Source of the DNA: an uncultured Lachnospira sp.
GTDB lineage: Bacteria > Bacillota > Clostridia > Lachnospirales > Lachnospiraceae
Assembly (NCBI GenBank): GCA_910587485.1
Contig: CAJUKN010000001.1
Location: forward strand, 103,783-167,782
DNA length: 64,000 bases
Reading direction: 5' to 3'
Part shown: in pieces, positions 9,844 through 17,836 of the stretch
How positions within the stretch are numbered: position 1 is the stretch's first letter
Layout of the letters: each line of letters begins with the position of its first letter
Made by a program: the position numbers and the translations under genes
The notes under the pieces: model-generated
The model's database searches: none
What the model saw: only the letters and a program-made list of their open reading frames with translations
What the model was told of the DNA's origin: nothing

Positions 9844-9901
9844 AAATTGTTAACTATTTTATTGATAAAAGTTGACAATTTAAGTTCATTTTAGGTATAA
9901 T
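9844..9901 (+). promoter_or_regulatory. bioB promoter with overlapping BirA-like operator
   Basis: TTGACA (9872-9877) and TATAAT (9896-9901) are separated by 18 nt. Over the -35 box lies an inverted repeat, AAATTGTTAACT (9844-9855) and AGTTGACAATTT (9870-9881). Its half-sites and spacing fit the BirA operator (TTGTTAAC, about 15 nt, GTTAACAA) of Firmicute biotin genes. BirA with biotinyl-AMP would block the -35 region. Confidence 0.85.
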
Positions 9902-9919
9902 ATTTTATTATTAAGACAA

Positions 9920-9998
9920 TTATAGTTGTGAACTTTTTGATATATAAAAATTCTTGCAATCAATAGTGCAAAAAGTATCACAGAAATGAGGATTATGA
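9920..9998 (+). promoter_or_regulatory. Repeated structured leader upstream of bioB
   Basis: TGTGAACTTTTTG (9927-9939) can pair over 13 bp, with one bulge, with CAAAAAGTATCACA (9969-9982). The latter is followed directly by the shared tail AGAAATGAGGATT, which carries the Shine-Dalgarno. The architecture matches copies before five other genes, although the first hairpin is weaker here. Confidence 0.65.
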
Positions 9999-10970
9999 AT
10001 GGAAAAACAGATTTTAGACCAAATAGTAGAAGGATATATTCCAACAATGGATGAAGCATTGATGATGATGGAGTCCGATTGTATACCATTAAATGAGCTG
10101 ATTCATACGGCAAATGTGGTTACTAAAAAATATTGCGGCAGTCAAGTGAAAATGTGTGCCATTTATGCTGCAAAAGTTGGCAAATGTAGTGGAGATTGTG
10201 CTTTTTGCGCACAATCCGCACATCATAACTGTGATGTTCATATTGTGAAAATTGAGGATATTTGTCCTGATAACATTGTAGAACATGCCATGAAATTACA
10301 AAAATATGGGGTAGAGCGATTTAGTTTAGTTACAAGCGGCGAGCGGTTAAGTGATTTGGAATTTGAGTATATTTTACAAATTTATCAGCGATTACATAAT
10401 GAGACTGGTATAGGCTTATGCGCTTCACTAGGCAGTCTGGATAAGCAAAGAGCGCAAGCATTGGTTGAATGTGGAGTTACTCGATATCATCACAATATTG
10501 AAACAGCTCCAAGCTTTTTCCCACAGATATGCTCTACACATAGTTATGCTGATAAATTGGAAACAATCCATATAGCACGAGCAGCAGGCATGGAAATTTG
10601 CAGTGGTGGTATTCTATCAATGGGTGAAACACCACAACAACGTATAGAGATGGCGTATGCTCTGCGGGAATTGAATGTAGATTGTGTTCCAATTAATATT
10701 TTGAATCCTATTTCAGGTACAAGGCTAGAACATCAGTCACTTTTAAGTGCTGACCAAATTCTTCGTACCATTGCAATGTTTCGATTGATAATGCCAGATA
10801 AAATTTTATGTTTTGCAGGAGGACGACAAAATGCTATGGGGAAAGAGGAGTATGCAGGATATGAAGCAGGTATCAATGCGTTGATAGCAGGTGATTTTCT
10901 TACTACACGAGGAAAAGATTTAAAAGAGGAATTGTCTAATTTAATAACACTTGGATGCATGAAAGGATAA
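9999..10970 (+). CDS. bioB: Biotin synthase
   Basis: A radical-SAM enzyme of 323 residues that inserts sulfur into dethiobiotin to give biotin. The 4Fe-4S ligands are KCSGDCAFCAQS (Cys63, 67, 70). Downstream are typical TIM-barrel motifs: RFSLVTSGERLSD, RYHHNIETAPSFF, CSGGILSMGET and NILNPISGTRLE. Length is normal for the family. GAGG seven bases before the ATG is supplied by the repeated leader element. A BirA-like operator overlies the promoter. No other biotin gene adjoins it, so the cell may take up or finish a precursor made elsewhere in the genome. A perfect hairpin terminates it. Confidence 0.97.
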   Translation: MEKQILDQIVEGYIPTMDEALMMMESDCIPLNELIHTANVVTKKYCGSQVKMCAIYAAKVGKCSGDCAFCAQSAHHNCDVHIVKIEDICPDNIVEHAMKLQKYGVERFSLVTSGERLSDLEFEYILQIYQRLHNETGIGLCASLGSLDKQRAQALVECGVTRYHHNIETAPSFFPQICSTHSYADKLETIHIARAAGMEICSGGILSMGETPQQRIEMAYALRELNVDCVPINILNPISGTRLEHQSLLSADQILRTIAMFRLIMPDKILCFAGGRQNAMGKEEYAGYEAGINALIAGDFLTTRGKDLKEELSNLITLGCMKG

Positions 10971-10984
10971 TATTTATTAAATGA

Positions 10985-11015
10985 AGTAGGAGGGAGTTTA
11001 TCACTCCCTCCTACT
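10985..11015. terminator. GC-rich hairpin between bioB and the convergent RT gene
   Basis: A perfect 13-bp stem, AGTAGGAGGGAGT with ACTCCCTCCTACT, has a 5-nt loop. It sits between convergent genes and probably terminates transcription from both sides, although T tracts are short. Confidence 0.75.
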
Positions 11016-11049
11016 CATAGCATTATGTGTACCATTTGATACATGACAC

Positions 11050-12522
11050 TTATCCGGTTAAGCTTTTTAAGAATTTAGTACCTTCATCTATAATTTTTTG
11101 ATATCTTTTTGCATTGACGCTTTTTAGCCATGCAATTTTTCCTGAGATTTCATGTATGGTCTTATTGGATACCAAACCGCCAGAAGCTTTTAGTTTCTGT
11201 GCATTATGTATAGAAGCTTTTAATATTTTAACCCATTTTTTAGGAACGCCAATTTCTTCATTGTTAATTACAATGCCAGTAATATACTGCCTGTTGTTTT
11301 GTCTTAATATATGGGTTTTTTCTTTTTTCATATGGAAGCCTTCTGCTTCTATAATTTTATTAATGCTGTTTAAAAAGTTTCCTATGTCAAAATCCTCTGT
11401 GTTTCCCATATAGCTAAAACTCATATCATCAGCATATCTTGTATAAGTAATTCCTAGCTTTTTGCATAAACCATTAATACGCTTGTCTAGTTTTTTGCAT
11501 ATAATATTTGTAATCATAGGGCTTGCTGGAGAGCCTTGTGGCAATATTCTGTCCGATGTCTTGATATATTTTGTTTCCCCTTTTATTTCAAGCGGCATTC
11601 TTTCGCAGTAGGTACAAATCATAGCAAGCAGTGAAGCGATGTAGCCAGAGTAGCCAAAGGATTGGTATACGCCTCTTACACGTTCAAATGTAATAGTAGG
11701 AAAAAAGTTTTCCAAATCAATATTTATCAATAAATCAGGACTTGTATTATGTGCTTTTGCGCTTGTAAGGACAGACCTTGATTTGACAAAGCCATGTGAC
11801 AAATCAGAAACTTCTACTTTTTGAAGAATCTGCTCTAATATTTGTCTCTGCGCTGTTTTAAGTTGTGTTTTAGGTGCAGCTATATGACGTGTCCCACCAC
11901 TTTTTTTCGGAATATCAAAATGGTAATAATTGTCAAATGTAATGACGTCCCTATGGTATACCAAATAACGCAGTGTGTTGTAGTCTATCTGCAGAAATTC
12001 TGCAAGCTCTCTGTCGGTTTCGATAACAGGCATCTGGTTTTCTTTTAGTTTTTGTATATCGGTTTCTTTTTTTTCTAACAGATTGGAATAGCCCTTGCCA
12101 ATAAATATAATATTTTCAGCTTTCCGTTTTTTCCATGCTTCCGATTTTAGTTGTTTTTGTCGTTCTCTTTCTGCTTTTTTCTCAGCGCGTCTAGCTATGG
12201 ATTCCTTCATAATTTCCTGTGCTACAACAGCACGGATTTTTTCATAGTCCCATGTATTCTGATATTCTTTTTTTAAATGAGAAAGCTTTTTTTCAATTTC
12301 TTGTCTCTCCTGATAGGCATTCGATATTTTTTCGGAAAGTTTTTGAAATTCATCAAGCAGCTTTTTTCGATTTTCAAAATCTTGCTCTGTTTCATTTTGC
12401 TGCCGCTCGTATGGCGTTGGCAGATTACTAGGCCAAAACCCATATTCCTGCATTTTGAGGAAGGTAAATTCTTTTTTACCCATATTATTTACTAGATTTC
12501 TATATTCGGCTTTTGTATCCAT
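11050..12522 (-). CDS. Retron-type reverse transcriptase with long coiled N-terminus
   Basis: A 490-residue reverse transcriptase. The catalytic core has motif A LINIDLENFFP (Asp269), motif B LPQGSPASPMITN and the YADD box at 363-366. Retron hallmarks are present as variants: SAKAH (254-258) in place of NAxxH, and YITGIVIN (ITG at 414-416) in place of VTG. Residues 40-165 form a charged, probably coiled, extension not found in small retron RTs. No group II intron maturase or endonuclease domain is seen. It is the last gene of a three-gene operon; its ATG overlaps the upstream stop (TAATG). Known retron RTs copy a structured RNA into multicopy DNA; here the likely template is the RNA at 17296-17500. 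Confidence 0.92.
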   Translation of the reverse strand: MDTKAEYRNLVNNMGKKEFTFLKMQEYGFWPSNLPTPYERQQNETEQDFENRKKLLDEFQKLSEKISNAYQERQEIEKKLSHLKKEYQNTWDYEKIRAVVAQEIMKESIARRAEKKAERERQKQLKSEAWKKRKAENIIFIGKGYSNLLEKKETDIQKLKENQMPVIETDRELAEFLQIDYNTLRYLVYHRDVITFDNYYHFDIPKKSGGTRHIAAPKTQLKTAQRQILEQILQKVEVSDLSHGFVKSRSVLTSAKAHNTSPDLLINIDLENFFPTITFERVRGVYQSFGYSGYIASLLAMICTYCERMPLEIKGETKYIKTSDRILPQGSPASPMITNIICKKLDKRINGLCKKLGITYTRYADDMSFSYMGNTEDFDIGNFLNSINKIIEAEGFHMKKEKTHILRQNNRQYITGIVINNEEIGVPKKWVKILKASIHNAQKLKASGGLVSNKTIHEISGKIAWLKSVNAKRYQKIIDEGTKFLKSLTG

Positions 12523-14279
12523 TATAGCAACATCTCCATAATATCATTGATTTTATATTCTTTTTCATATTCCAAATTTTTTAACTTTAACAATTTATAA
12601 GAAGCAACGTAAAGCGCGAGAATATGCGCGCAAGGTTCTGAAAGATTCCTCTCGCCTCTTTTAAATTTTTGGCAGCTGCAATCAATTTTTGTAATTTGTC
12701 CATCTTGGTCAATAACGATTTCAGTAGAGGATAACTGGTTGCGTTCTTTGTATGTTGTCGTAAATACAAATTCTTGTTGCTGCGTGTATCGTACTTTCAT
12801 ATTATCAAATGTAAGCTTGCTGTATTTTTGTACATCCATTTCAATATCGGAGACTTCATAAAGATCTTCTGGAATTGGGGCATTGCATAAATGACGAAAA
12901 CGTACTTTGTCATTTACAATATCAAAATAACCCTCACCTCGCCGAAATAGCATACCTATACCAGCTTTTATCTTATCGCTTTTTTCGCTTGGAAGATAGT
13001 CCGAAATTTCCTGCATAGATAAACAACGCTTATCTTTTAGTAATTTATAAATGTACGTATAACAACCCTTGCCTGTAAATCCAGCCATAATATTAAATGC
13101 AGTTCCTTTTACCCAGTCATTAGAAGACCATGCAGAAAAGCCAACCGTCATTTGCATTGTACCCATATCGGCACGGATAAACTGAGGCATTCCAAATCCT
13201 AGAAAGCGTACATAAAATGCTTTTGATAAAGGAATTAATTTTTCAACCACAAGCCAGCGTCTTCTTCCCCAAATTTTTTCTTCTCTTCTTTGGTTGCCTT
13301 GATAAATGGTGTTTAGAGTAAGAACTGTTCCAAAAGGTTCAAATACAATTTGTATTCTTTGTTTTGGCTCTAAAATCCATTTCATGTAACGTGGGCTTTT
13401 CTTCTCTTTGTGCTTTCTTAAAAATGCACATATGTCATACATGTCAGAAGGAGAAAGTTCTAATTCAATTCCAGATAATGCCGATGCAGAAGATACTTGA
13501 TTAAAGCCTTTAATCCATGTCTCAGGCAAATCAATTTTCTTTTCTACATATTCTGGAACAATATCATTGTCTATTGTAAAGCCTTCTGGATTGACAGATA
13601 GTGTGACATCTGTATAGCTTCTAAATCGCTGCATTTCCTTCTCTAATTTAGCAGAAAAGTCAATATTTGTTGTTCCTAATTTTGGTGTCTGCAATAAATC
13701 AAATTCATTCATAGATACCGACAAACAACCATAAATGGATTCATCAATCGAAAATGCCTCAAACGAAACTTGGTCATTATGTACAGTAATTACAGGGTCT
13801 AATACAAACCATAAACTGTAATCTCTGTCTTTTATAAATTTCCAAAAGTCTCGTTCAATTTTATAATAATCCTTCCAAGCATCATACTGGTCAATTTGCT
13901 TTTGCAAATTTCTTTGTATATTTAATAATTGATTGATTTCATCTTTCTTATGGGAAAGCTCAAAATCATAAGAATCCATTTCTTTTTTTAAAGCTTCCCT
14001 TACATTTGGCATGTACTCTTTGTGTGCCTTTACACGACGTTCGATTTCTTCGTCAAGCCATTTAAAATAATCGGTTCTTTCTTTTGATTTTTTTCTCGTA
14101 TCAGAAATAACAATTTCTCTCAGCATAAGCATGGCATCACGGAACAATAAAGGATGTTTTAATTTTCCGCAGAAAGAAACTTTTTCATCACGAGATAAGT
14201 CAGGGCTTAGCCCTAATGTTGTTTGATTATTAATCTGTGTACACCGAGAAGGGCTTGCATATTTATAACCTACTTTCAT
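12522..14279 (-). CDS. Winged-helix/SWIM zinc-finger protein of the retron operon
   Basis: A 585-residue protein. Near the C-terminus is a SWIM zinc finger, CSCQKF then SEPCAHILALYVA (CxC from residue 534, CxH following). Before it, around 395-460, a stretch with alternating helices and a basic wing (YTYIYKLLKDK, SMQEISDYLP) looks like a winged helix. Residues 85-125 are a charged coil. SWIM domains bind nucleic acid or partner proteins. The start overlaps the stop of the upstream ARM-like gene (ATGA), and its own stop overlaps the RT start, implying tight co-translation. Inferred role: effector or DNA-sensing partner of the RT. I recall a WHSWIM component in one published retron type. Confidence 0.82.
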   Translation of the reverse strand: MKVGYKYASPSRCTQINNQTTLGLSPDLSRDEKVSFCGKLKHPLLFRDAMLMLREIVISDTRKKSKERTDYFKWLDEEIERRVKAHKEYMPNVREALKKEMDSYDFELSHKKDEINQLLNIQRNLQKQIDQYDAWKDYYKIERDFWKFIKDRDYSLWFVLDPVITVHNDQVSFEAFSIDESIYGCLSVSMNEFDLLQTPKLGTTNIDFSAKLEKEMQRFRSYTDVTLSVNPEGFTIDNDIVPEYVEKKIDLPETWIKGFNQVSSASALSGIELELSPSDMYDICAFLRKHKEKKSPRYMKWILEPKQRIQIVFEPFGTVLTLNTIYQGNQRREEKIWGRRRWLVVEKLIPLSKAFYVRFLGFGMPQFIRADMGTMQMTVGFSAWSSNDWVKGTAFNIMAGFTGKGCYTYIYKLLKDKRCLSMQEISDYLPSEKSDKIKAGIGMLFRRGEGYFDIVNDKVRFRHLCNAPIPEDLYEVSDIEMDVQKYSKLTFDNMKVRYTQQQEFVFTTTYKERNQLSSTEIVIDQDGQITKIDCSCQKFKRGERNLSEPCAHILALYVASYKLLKLKNLEYEKEYKINDIMEMLL

Positions 14280-17107
14280 AAAGTGCTTACCTCCTTCTGA
14301 ATTTGAGCAAATGTCACAAGCGCTCTTTCAGAATCTATTTTGCTGTTTGAGCTTCCAATATCAAGAAGTATATGCTCTATTTCCTGCTGTTTTTCAGGAT
14401 AATATTGTAAAAACAAAGGAATTGTGTGGTATACATGCTCCTTGCTTTTTGAGACTTTATTTGGAAGATAAAGCAATGTTTTTGTATAATAAATATATAA
14501 ATCTGGGTTTGTCTCCTTTAAGTCAGAAAAGGCATGCTTCATTTTTTGAGAAAGGTAAGCCTTTACTTCAACGCAAGGATGTTCCATCATACGTAAGATA
14601 AATTGTGTTGGAAGCTTATTTCCATACCAATCATCAAGTTTTTTTAGAGCATATTGATAAGCCCTTTCTATAGGAGAATCTAACAAAACAATATGTAATT
14701 TTTCTCTTTTTTCAATTTCTAAACCTTCAAATACAGACTGAGCAGTTTTGTTTAAATGATATACATTACATTCAAAAAGCAGCAGCAGAGTAGTTGATTG
14801 TTTGGCAAGTGTAGCCTGATGTCGGTCTATGATTTCTGTCAGTGTCTTTACAAGTCTTTTAGAACCAGTTTCCAAAATAGAAAGGATTAAGCTGTCTTTA
14901 GGAAGCACATCTTCTTTGCATGACTTTAATAAGGCTACGGTGTTGTATTCTCTTTCTGAAATTCTGTTATGCTGTAAGTCTATACTTTGAAGTGTATCTT
15001 TTAATATATCATATGGCATAAAGAATATAATATTTTCTGCTATATCAAAAAGGAAGTCCGGAATTTTCTTAAGGCTTAACAGCAGAGGTGTAAAATAGCG
15101 CAGCAGCTCTTGTTGTTCCTCTATTGTTGCGGTATCCAATTTGTTAACAGATTTTAGCAATAAATCTGTAATTTGCTCAGAAAGCTCGATTTGTTGCTCG
15201 AAAAAAAGCTCTCTTTTTTCAGCAATGGATTTTACAAAAGCAGTGTACTCCTCAATAGTAAAATGATTGATATTGTCTTCTAATACGCTGTACCATCTTT
15301 CTATTGTATCTAAAAAGAGAAAATCAGCGACATGTTCTGGCTGGAATTTTCCATTTGTCTGTTTGAAGTATTTTATTGCAGCATCCCATAGTCTTTCTGA
15401 TGATACATTCATTAAGGTAATCATAATGTCTGCATCAAACTCTTGTAATGCTTCTAATTTTGGCATCAGTATTTTTTCAAATAATTGTGCTGTTATTTTA
15501 TAAGGTATTGTTGAAAGCGTAATCAGTTCTTTGATGTCATAAGAATCAAATTGGTGACGAGCATCAGCCTTTTTTAATATGGCATAACAAAATTCATGTA
15601 CTCGCAAAGCCTTTGCGTTTTGGGCTATAAAAAGAACATCTGCAAGATATCTGTGCCATATGGAATGTTCTGCCGCATCATTATGTTCAATTACTTCTTC
15701 AAAATATTTATCAAAAAAGAAATTATAGGAGAGGTCATTATAATAAGTGTCTAAAACATCAAGGTCTGTATAGCTTGTCAGTATTTCACGGGCAGCCGTT
15801 ATAAATTTTGTCTCATCGGTTGCTTGGTATTCGTCAAGCGTTCTTCTAAGATAACGTACATAATAATTGTACGCGCTGCTTCTGCCGCTTCCTTTAAAAT
15901 AATGAGCAGTTCTTGGTGCATCCAGATAGTAAGCTATTTTTCCGATAGCATCTGCCATTCCATATGCCTTTGCTGTCTGTATCGTATTTTTAAACGCAAT
16001 ATTATTTACATTTTTTCCGTCTGTGTACGTATTTTTTTCATAAAGGTTCTGTTCGCCAAAAACATATGAAGTACGAAGATTGTAGTAAGCATTTGGCTTG
16101 TTTAAATATTCCTCGAGTTCTTTGCCTTTTAGCGTGGTGCCATCATACAATGTTACTTTTTTAATATGAAAATCCATTTCAGGCAGTGTTTTGTAAATAA
16201 ATTCCTTTTGCTTCTGTAGTAGCTTTTCGTCAAACAGGCTTATATATTGCTTAATACAACGCTTAAGTCCACTGTGATATCCAGCATTTGCCCATAATAC
16301 ATTGCTGTTGTCAATCTGTTTGGCAATTTCCAACAAAATAGGATTTTTTTGTATTGTAAGTTCCTGAAAAATGCCACACGCCAATTCTATACTTGCTATT
16401 TTTAAGATGCGTTCATAGTCTTCAACAGAAGGCTGCATTTTAATAAATTGGCTAAGGTATTTTCTTCTGGTGTATAATCGTTGTCTGGAAAACATATTTA
16501 CAATCATTTCCATATAAGGACTATCTGCCTTAAAACCAAATAAATCACTAGGTTGTTCTATCAATTCAATGTCCTTAAAATGAATGTTGTTTTCTTTTAA
16601 ATAAGCAGTATAATCTGTGTAATTCCTTTTTTCATAATAGTTAAAGGTAATGTTCTGCTCTATTTCATAAAATTCTTTAATAATATATTTTGGGTCAATT
16701 TCTGTAATTTCTTCCCAGCCTGTCATTCTATTATAATCCCAATATATTTTGGCAGTTTTATGACCTTTTGTGTAACAAAGCAGATTCTTTTGTTCCCAAT
16801 AATATGTACTTGGGATAGAGGGTAAATGTCCGTTTGTTCCATAAAAAATAGCATAATTTGTATATGTTACTGTAGGCTTTAAAAGGTATGCCTCTGTGTA
16901 GTAGGAACGAGGGGAAGACTTTATTTCCCGTTCAACTTCTTGCTTTCCATACAAAATAAGCAAACATGGATTTTTTTGGCTGTCTAGTCCCCAAAGCAAT
17001 ATTTTGCGGATAGGGGGTTCGTCTAATTTCCAGAGCCGTTGTTGTTCCTCTGATGTTAAATTATTCATAGCTGCAAATGATTTCCTTTCTATCGATTCTT
17101 TCATCAA
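14276..17107 (-). CDS. Large ARM/HEAT-like repeat protein of the retron operon
   Basis: A 943-residue protein, first gene of the operon. The N-terminal 190 residues are mixed alpha/beta with many aromatics. From about 220 onward the sequence is a long series of amphipathic helices (for example YERILKIASIELACGIFQEL, LWDAAIKYFKQTNGKF), consistent with ARM, HEAT or TPR-like repeats. No catalytic motif, signal peptide or membrane helix is evident. Such proteins act as scaffolds or recognition surfaces. With the SWIM and RT genes it forms one overlapping transcription unit reading away from the candidate ncRNA. I do not recognise it by name; I recall an ARM/TPR component in a retron type also carrying a WHSWIM protein. 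Confidence 0.75.
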   Translation of the reverse strand: MMKESIERKSFAAMNNLTSEEQQRLWKLDEPPIRKILLWGLDSQKNPCLLILYGKQEVEREIKSSPRSYYTEAYLLKPTVTYTNYAIFYGTNGHLPSIPSTYYWEQKNLLCYTKGHKTAKIYWDYNRMTGWEEITEIDPKYIIKEFYEIEQNITFNYYEKRNYTDYTAYLKENNIHFKDIELIEQPSDLFGFKADSPYMEMIVNMFSRQRLYTRRKYLSQFIKMQPSVEDYERILKIASIELACGIFQELTIQKNPILLEIAKQIDNSNVLWANAGYHSGLKRCIKQYISLFDEKLLQKQKEFIYKTLPEMDFHIKKVTLYDGTTLKGKELEEYLNKPNAYYNLRTSYVFGEQNLYEKNTYTDGKNVNNIAFKNTIQTAKAYGMADAIGKIAYYLDAPRTAHYFKGSGRSSAYNYYVRYLRRTLDEYQATDETKFITAAREILTSYTDLDVLDTYYNDLSYNFFFDKYFEEVIEHNDAAEHSIWHRYLADVLFIAQNAKALRVHEFCYAILKKADARHQFDSYDIKELITLSTIPYKITAQLFEKILMPKLEALQEFDADIMITLMNVSSERLWDAAIKYFKQTNGKFQPEHVADFLFLDTIERWYSVLEDNINHFTIEEYTAFVKSIAEKRELFFEQQIELSEQITDLLLKSVNKLDTATIEEQQELLRYFTPLLLSLKKIPDFLFDIAENIIFFMPYDILKDTLQSIDLQHNRISEREYNTVALLKSCKEDVLPKDSLILSILETGSKRLVKTLTEIIDRHQATLAKQSTTLLLLFECNVYHLNKTAQSVFEGLEIEKREKLHIVLLDSPIERAYQYALKKLDDWYGNKLPTQFILRMMEHPCVEVKAYLSQKMKHAFSDLKETNPDLYIYYTKTLLYLPNKVSKSKEHVYHTIPLFLQYYPEKQQEIEHILLDIGSSNSKIDSERALVTFAQIQKEVSTL

Positions 17108-17132
17108 GTGTAAGGATGTTTTTATAATTTAA

Positions 17133-17161
17133 ATTATAGTATAATTTTAACATATTTTCAA
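17133..17161 (-). promoter_or_regulatory. Promoter of the retron protein operon
   Basis: On the minus strand TTGAAA (17161-17156) and TATAAT (17138-17133) are separated by exactly 17 nt. The predicted start is near 17126, giving a leader of about 20 nt before the ARM-like gene. Transcription from here does not include the candidate ncRNA. Confidence 0.75.
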
Positions 17162-17163
17162 GT

Positions 17164-17217
17164 AATTTGCCAATTAATATATGAAATTTTAAGGAAAAAT
17201 ATATATTTTGGCAAATT
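17164..17217. repeat. Inverted repeat between the two divergent retron promoters
   Basis: AATTTGCCAA (17164-17173) and TTGGCAAATT (17208-17217) are perfect inverted repeats enclosing 34 nt of A/T-rich sequence that is itself partly symmetrical (AATATAT and ATATATT). The position between divergent promoters suggests an operator, but no dedicated regulator gene is adjacent. Confidence 0.6.
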
Positions 17218-17261
17218 ATAAATAGGATGGTTAAATTGTTACTGATTTGGTAAAAATATAG

Positions 17262-17289
17262 TTGACATTTTTGAAATATATGATAAAAT
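17262..17289 (+). promoter_or_regulatory. Promoter of the candidate retron ncRNA
   Basis: TTGACA (17262-17267) and TAAAAT (17284-17289) are 16 nt apart, with an extended -10 TG at 17281-17282. The predicted start, about 17296-17298, falls immediately before the a1 arm. It diverges from the protein operon promoter about 100 bp away. Confidence 0.75.
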
Positions 17290-17295
17290 TAAGAC

Positions 17296-17500
17296 AAGTT
17301 AGATTTTCTGGTCTAAATGCTTTGGGGAAGCTCCAAGGTTGTTATTTATAAGTCATTACACCACAATGTTCGGCGTCACTCGCACGGTAGTCGCTACTAT
17401 GGCGTTTAGAAAGTAGCCTACGGCACAAACGCCATAGTAGCGCACCGTGCTAAAGTGTCCGAACAGAGTATATGTTTGTTTGCAGAAAATCTAATAGAGC
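17296..17500 (+). ncRNA. Candidate retron ncRNA (msr-msd)
   Basis: The transcript would begin with arm a1, TTAGATTTTCTG (17299-17310), perfectly complementary over 12 bp to a2, CAGAAAATCTAA (17483-17494). Next is a small msr-like hairpin, CTTTGG and CCAAGG around a 7-nt loop. Then comes a 97-nt hairpin (17368-17464): outer GTTCGG/CCGAAC, then CACT/AGTG, GCACGGT/ACCGTGC, and an unbroken 16-bp inner stem CGCTACTATGGCGTTT, separated by small internal loops, with a 19-nt apical loop. This is the a1-msr-msd-a2 order of known retrons. Adjacency to a retron RT operon supports the call. Unusual points are the divergent orientation and the lack of a terminator right after a2. Confidence 0.8.
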
Positions 17501-17509
17501 ATTTGAAGT

Positions 17510-17585
17510 AATAGACATCTGTATTTTATGTAAGAACAAGGCGAAGGAAACAACGCAGTGTTGACATAAAAGACAGGTGTCTATT
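17510..17585. repeat. Long palindrome downstream of the retron ncRNA
   Basis: Two arms of 22 nt (17510-17531 and 17564-17585) pair with one wobble and one mismatch around a 32-nt loop. It begins only 15 nt after the a2 arm. It may be a processing or termination structure for the ncRNA, or an unrelated palindromic repeat. Confidence 0.7.
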
Positions 17586-17640
17586 ATTCGGTTTATGCTA
17601 ACACATATCTGTTATATGATAAAAGAATCATATCACAATG

Positions 17641-17682
17641 AAAAACGTCCCAAACAGAGCTATATTTGTAAGGACGTTTTTT
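17641..17682 (+). terminator. Terminator closing the ncRNA transcription unit
   Basis: AAAAACGTCC pairs with GGACGTTTTT across a 21-nt loop and ends in a T run. It is the first canonical terminator after the candidate ncRNA on the plus strand, so a primary transcript of about 385 nt is predicted. Confidence 0.75.
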
Positions 17683-17836
17683 ATATACATGAAAAATAAA
17701 TCAAAATGGTATTTAATAAGCGGTATAATTATTAATAAACGGTATTTTTAATTAGGAGAATTGGATATGGTTGTTGCAATAAATTTATATATTTTATAAA
17801 ATATATATAAATTTATTTTATAGGAGAATTAATATT

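Noticed and set aside
17296..17500. Reading the retron RNA on the minus strand, co-directional with the RT operon
   Set aside because: On that strand the long hairpin would come before the small one, opposite to msr-msd order, and no comparable promoter is present to the right. The plus strand has a near-consensus promoter ending right at the a1 arm.
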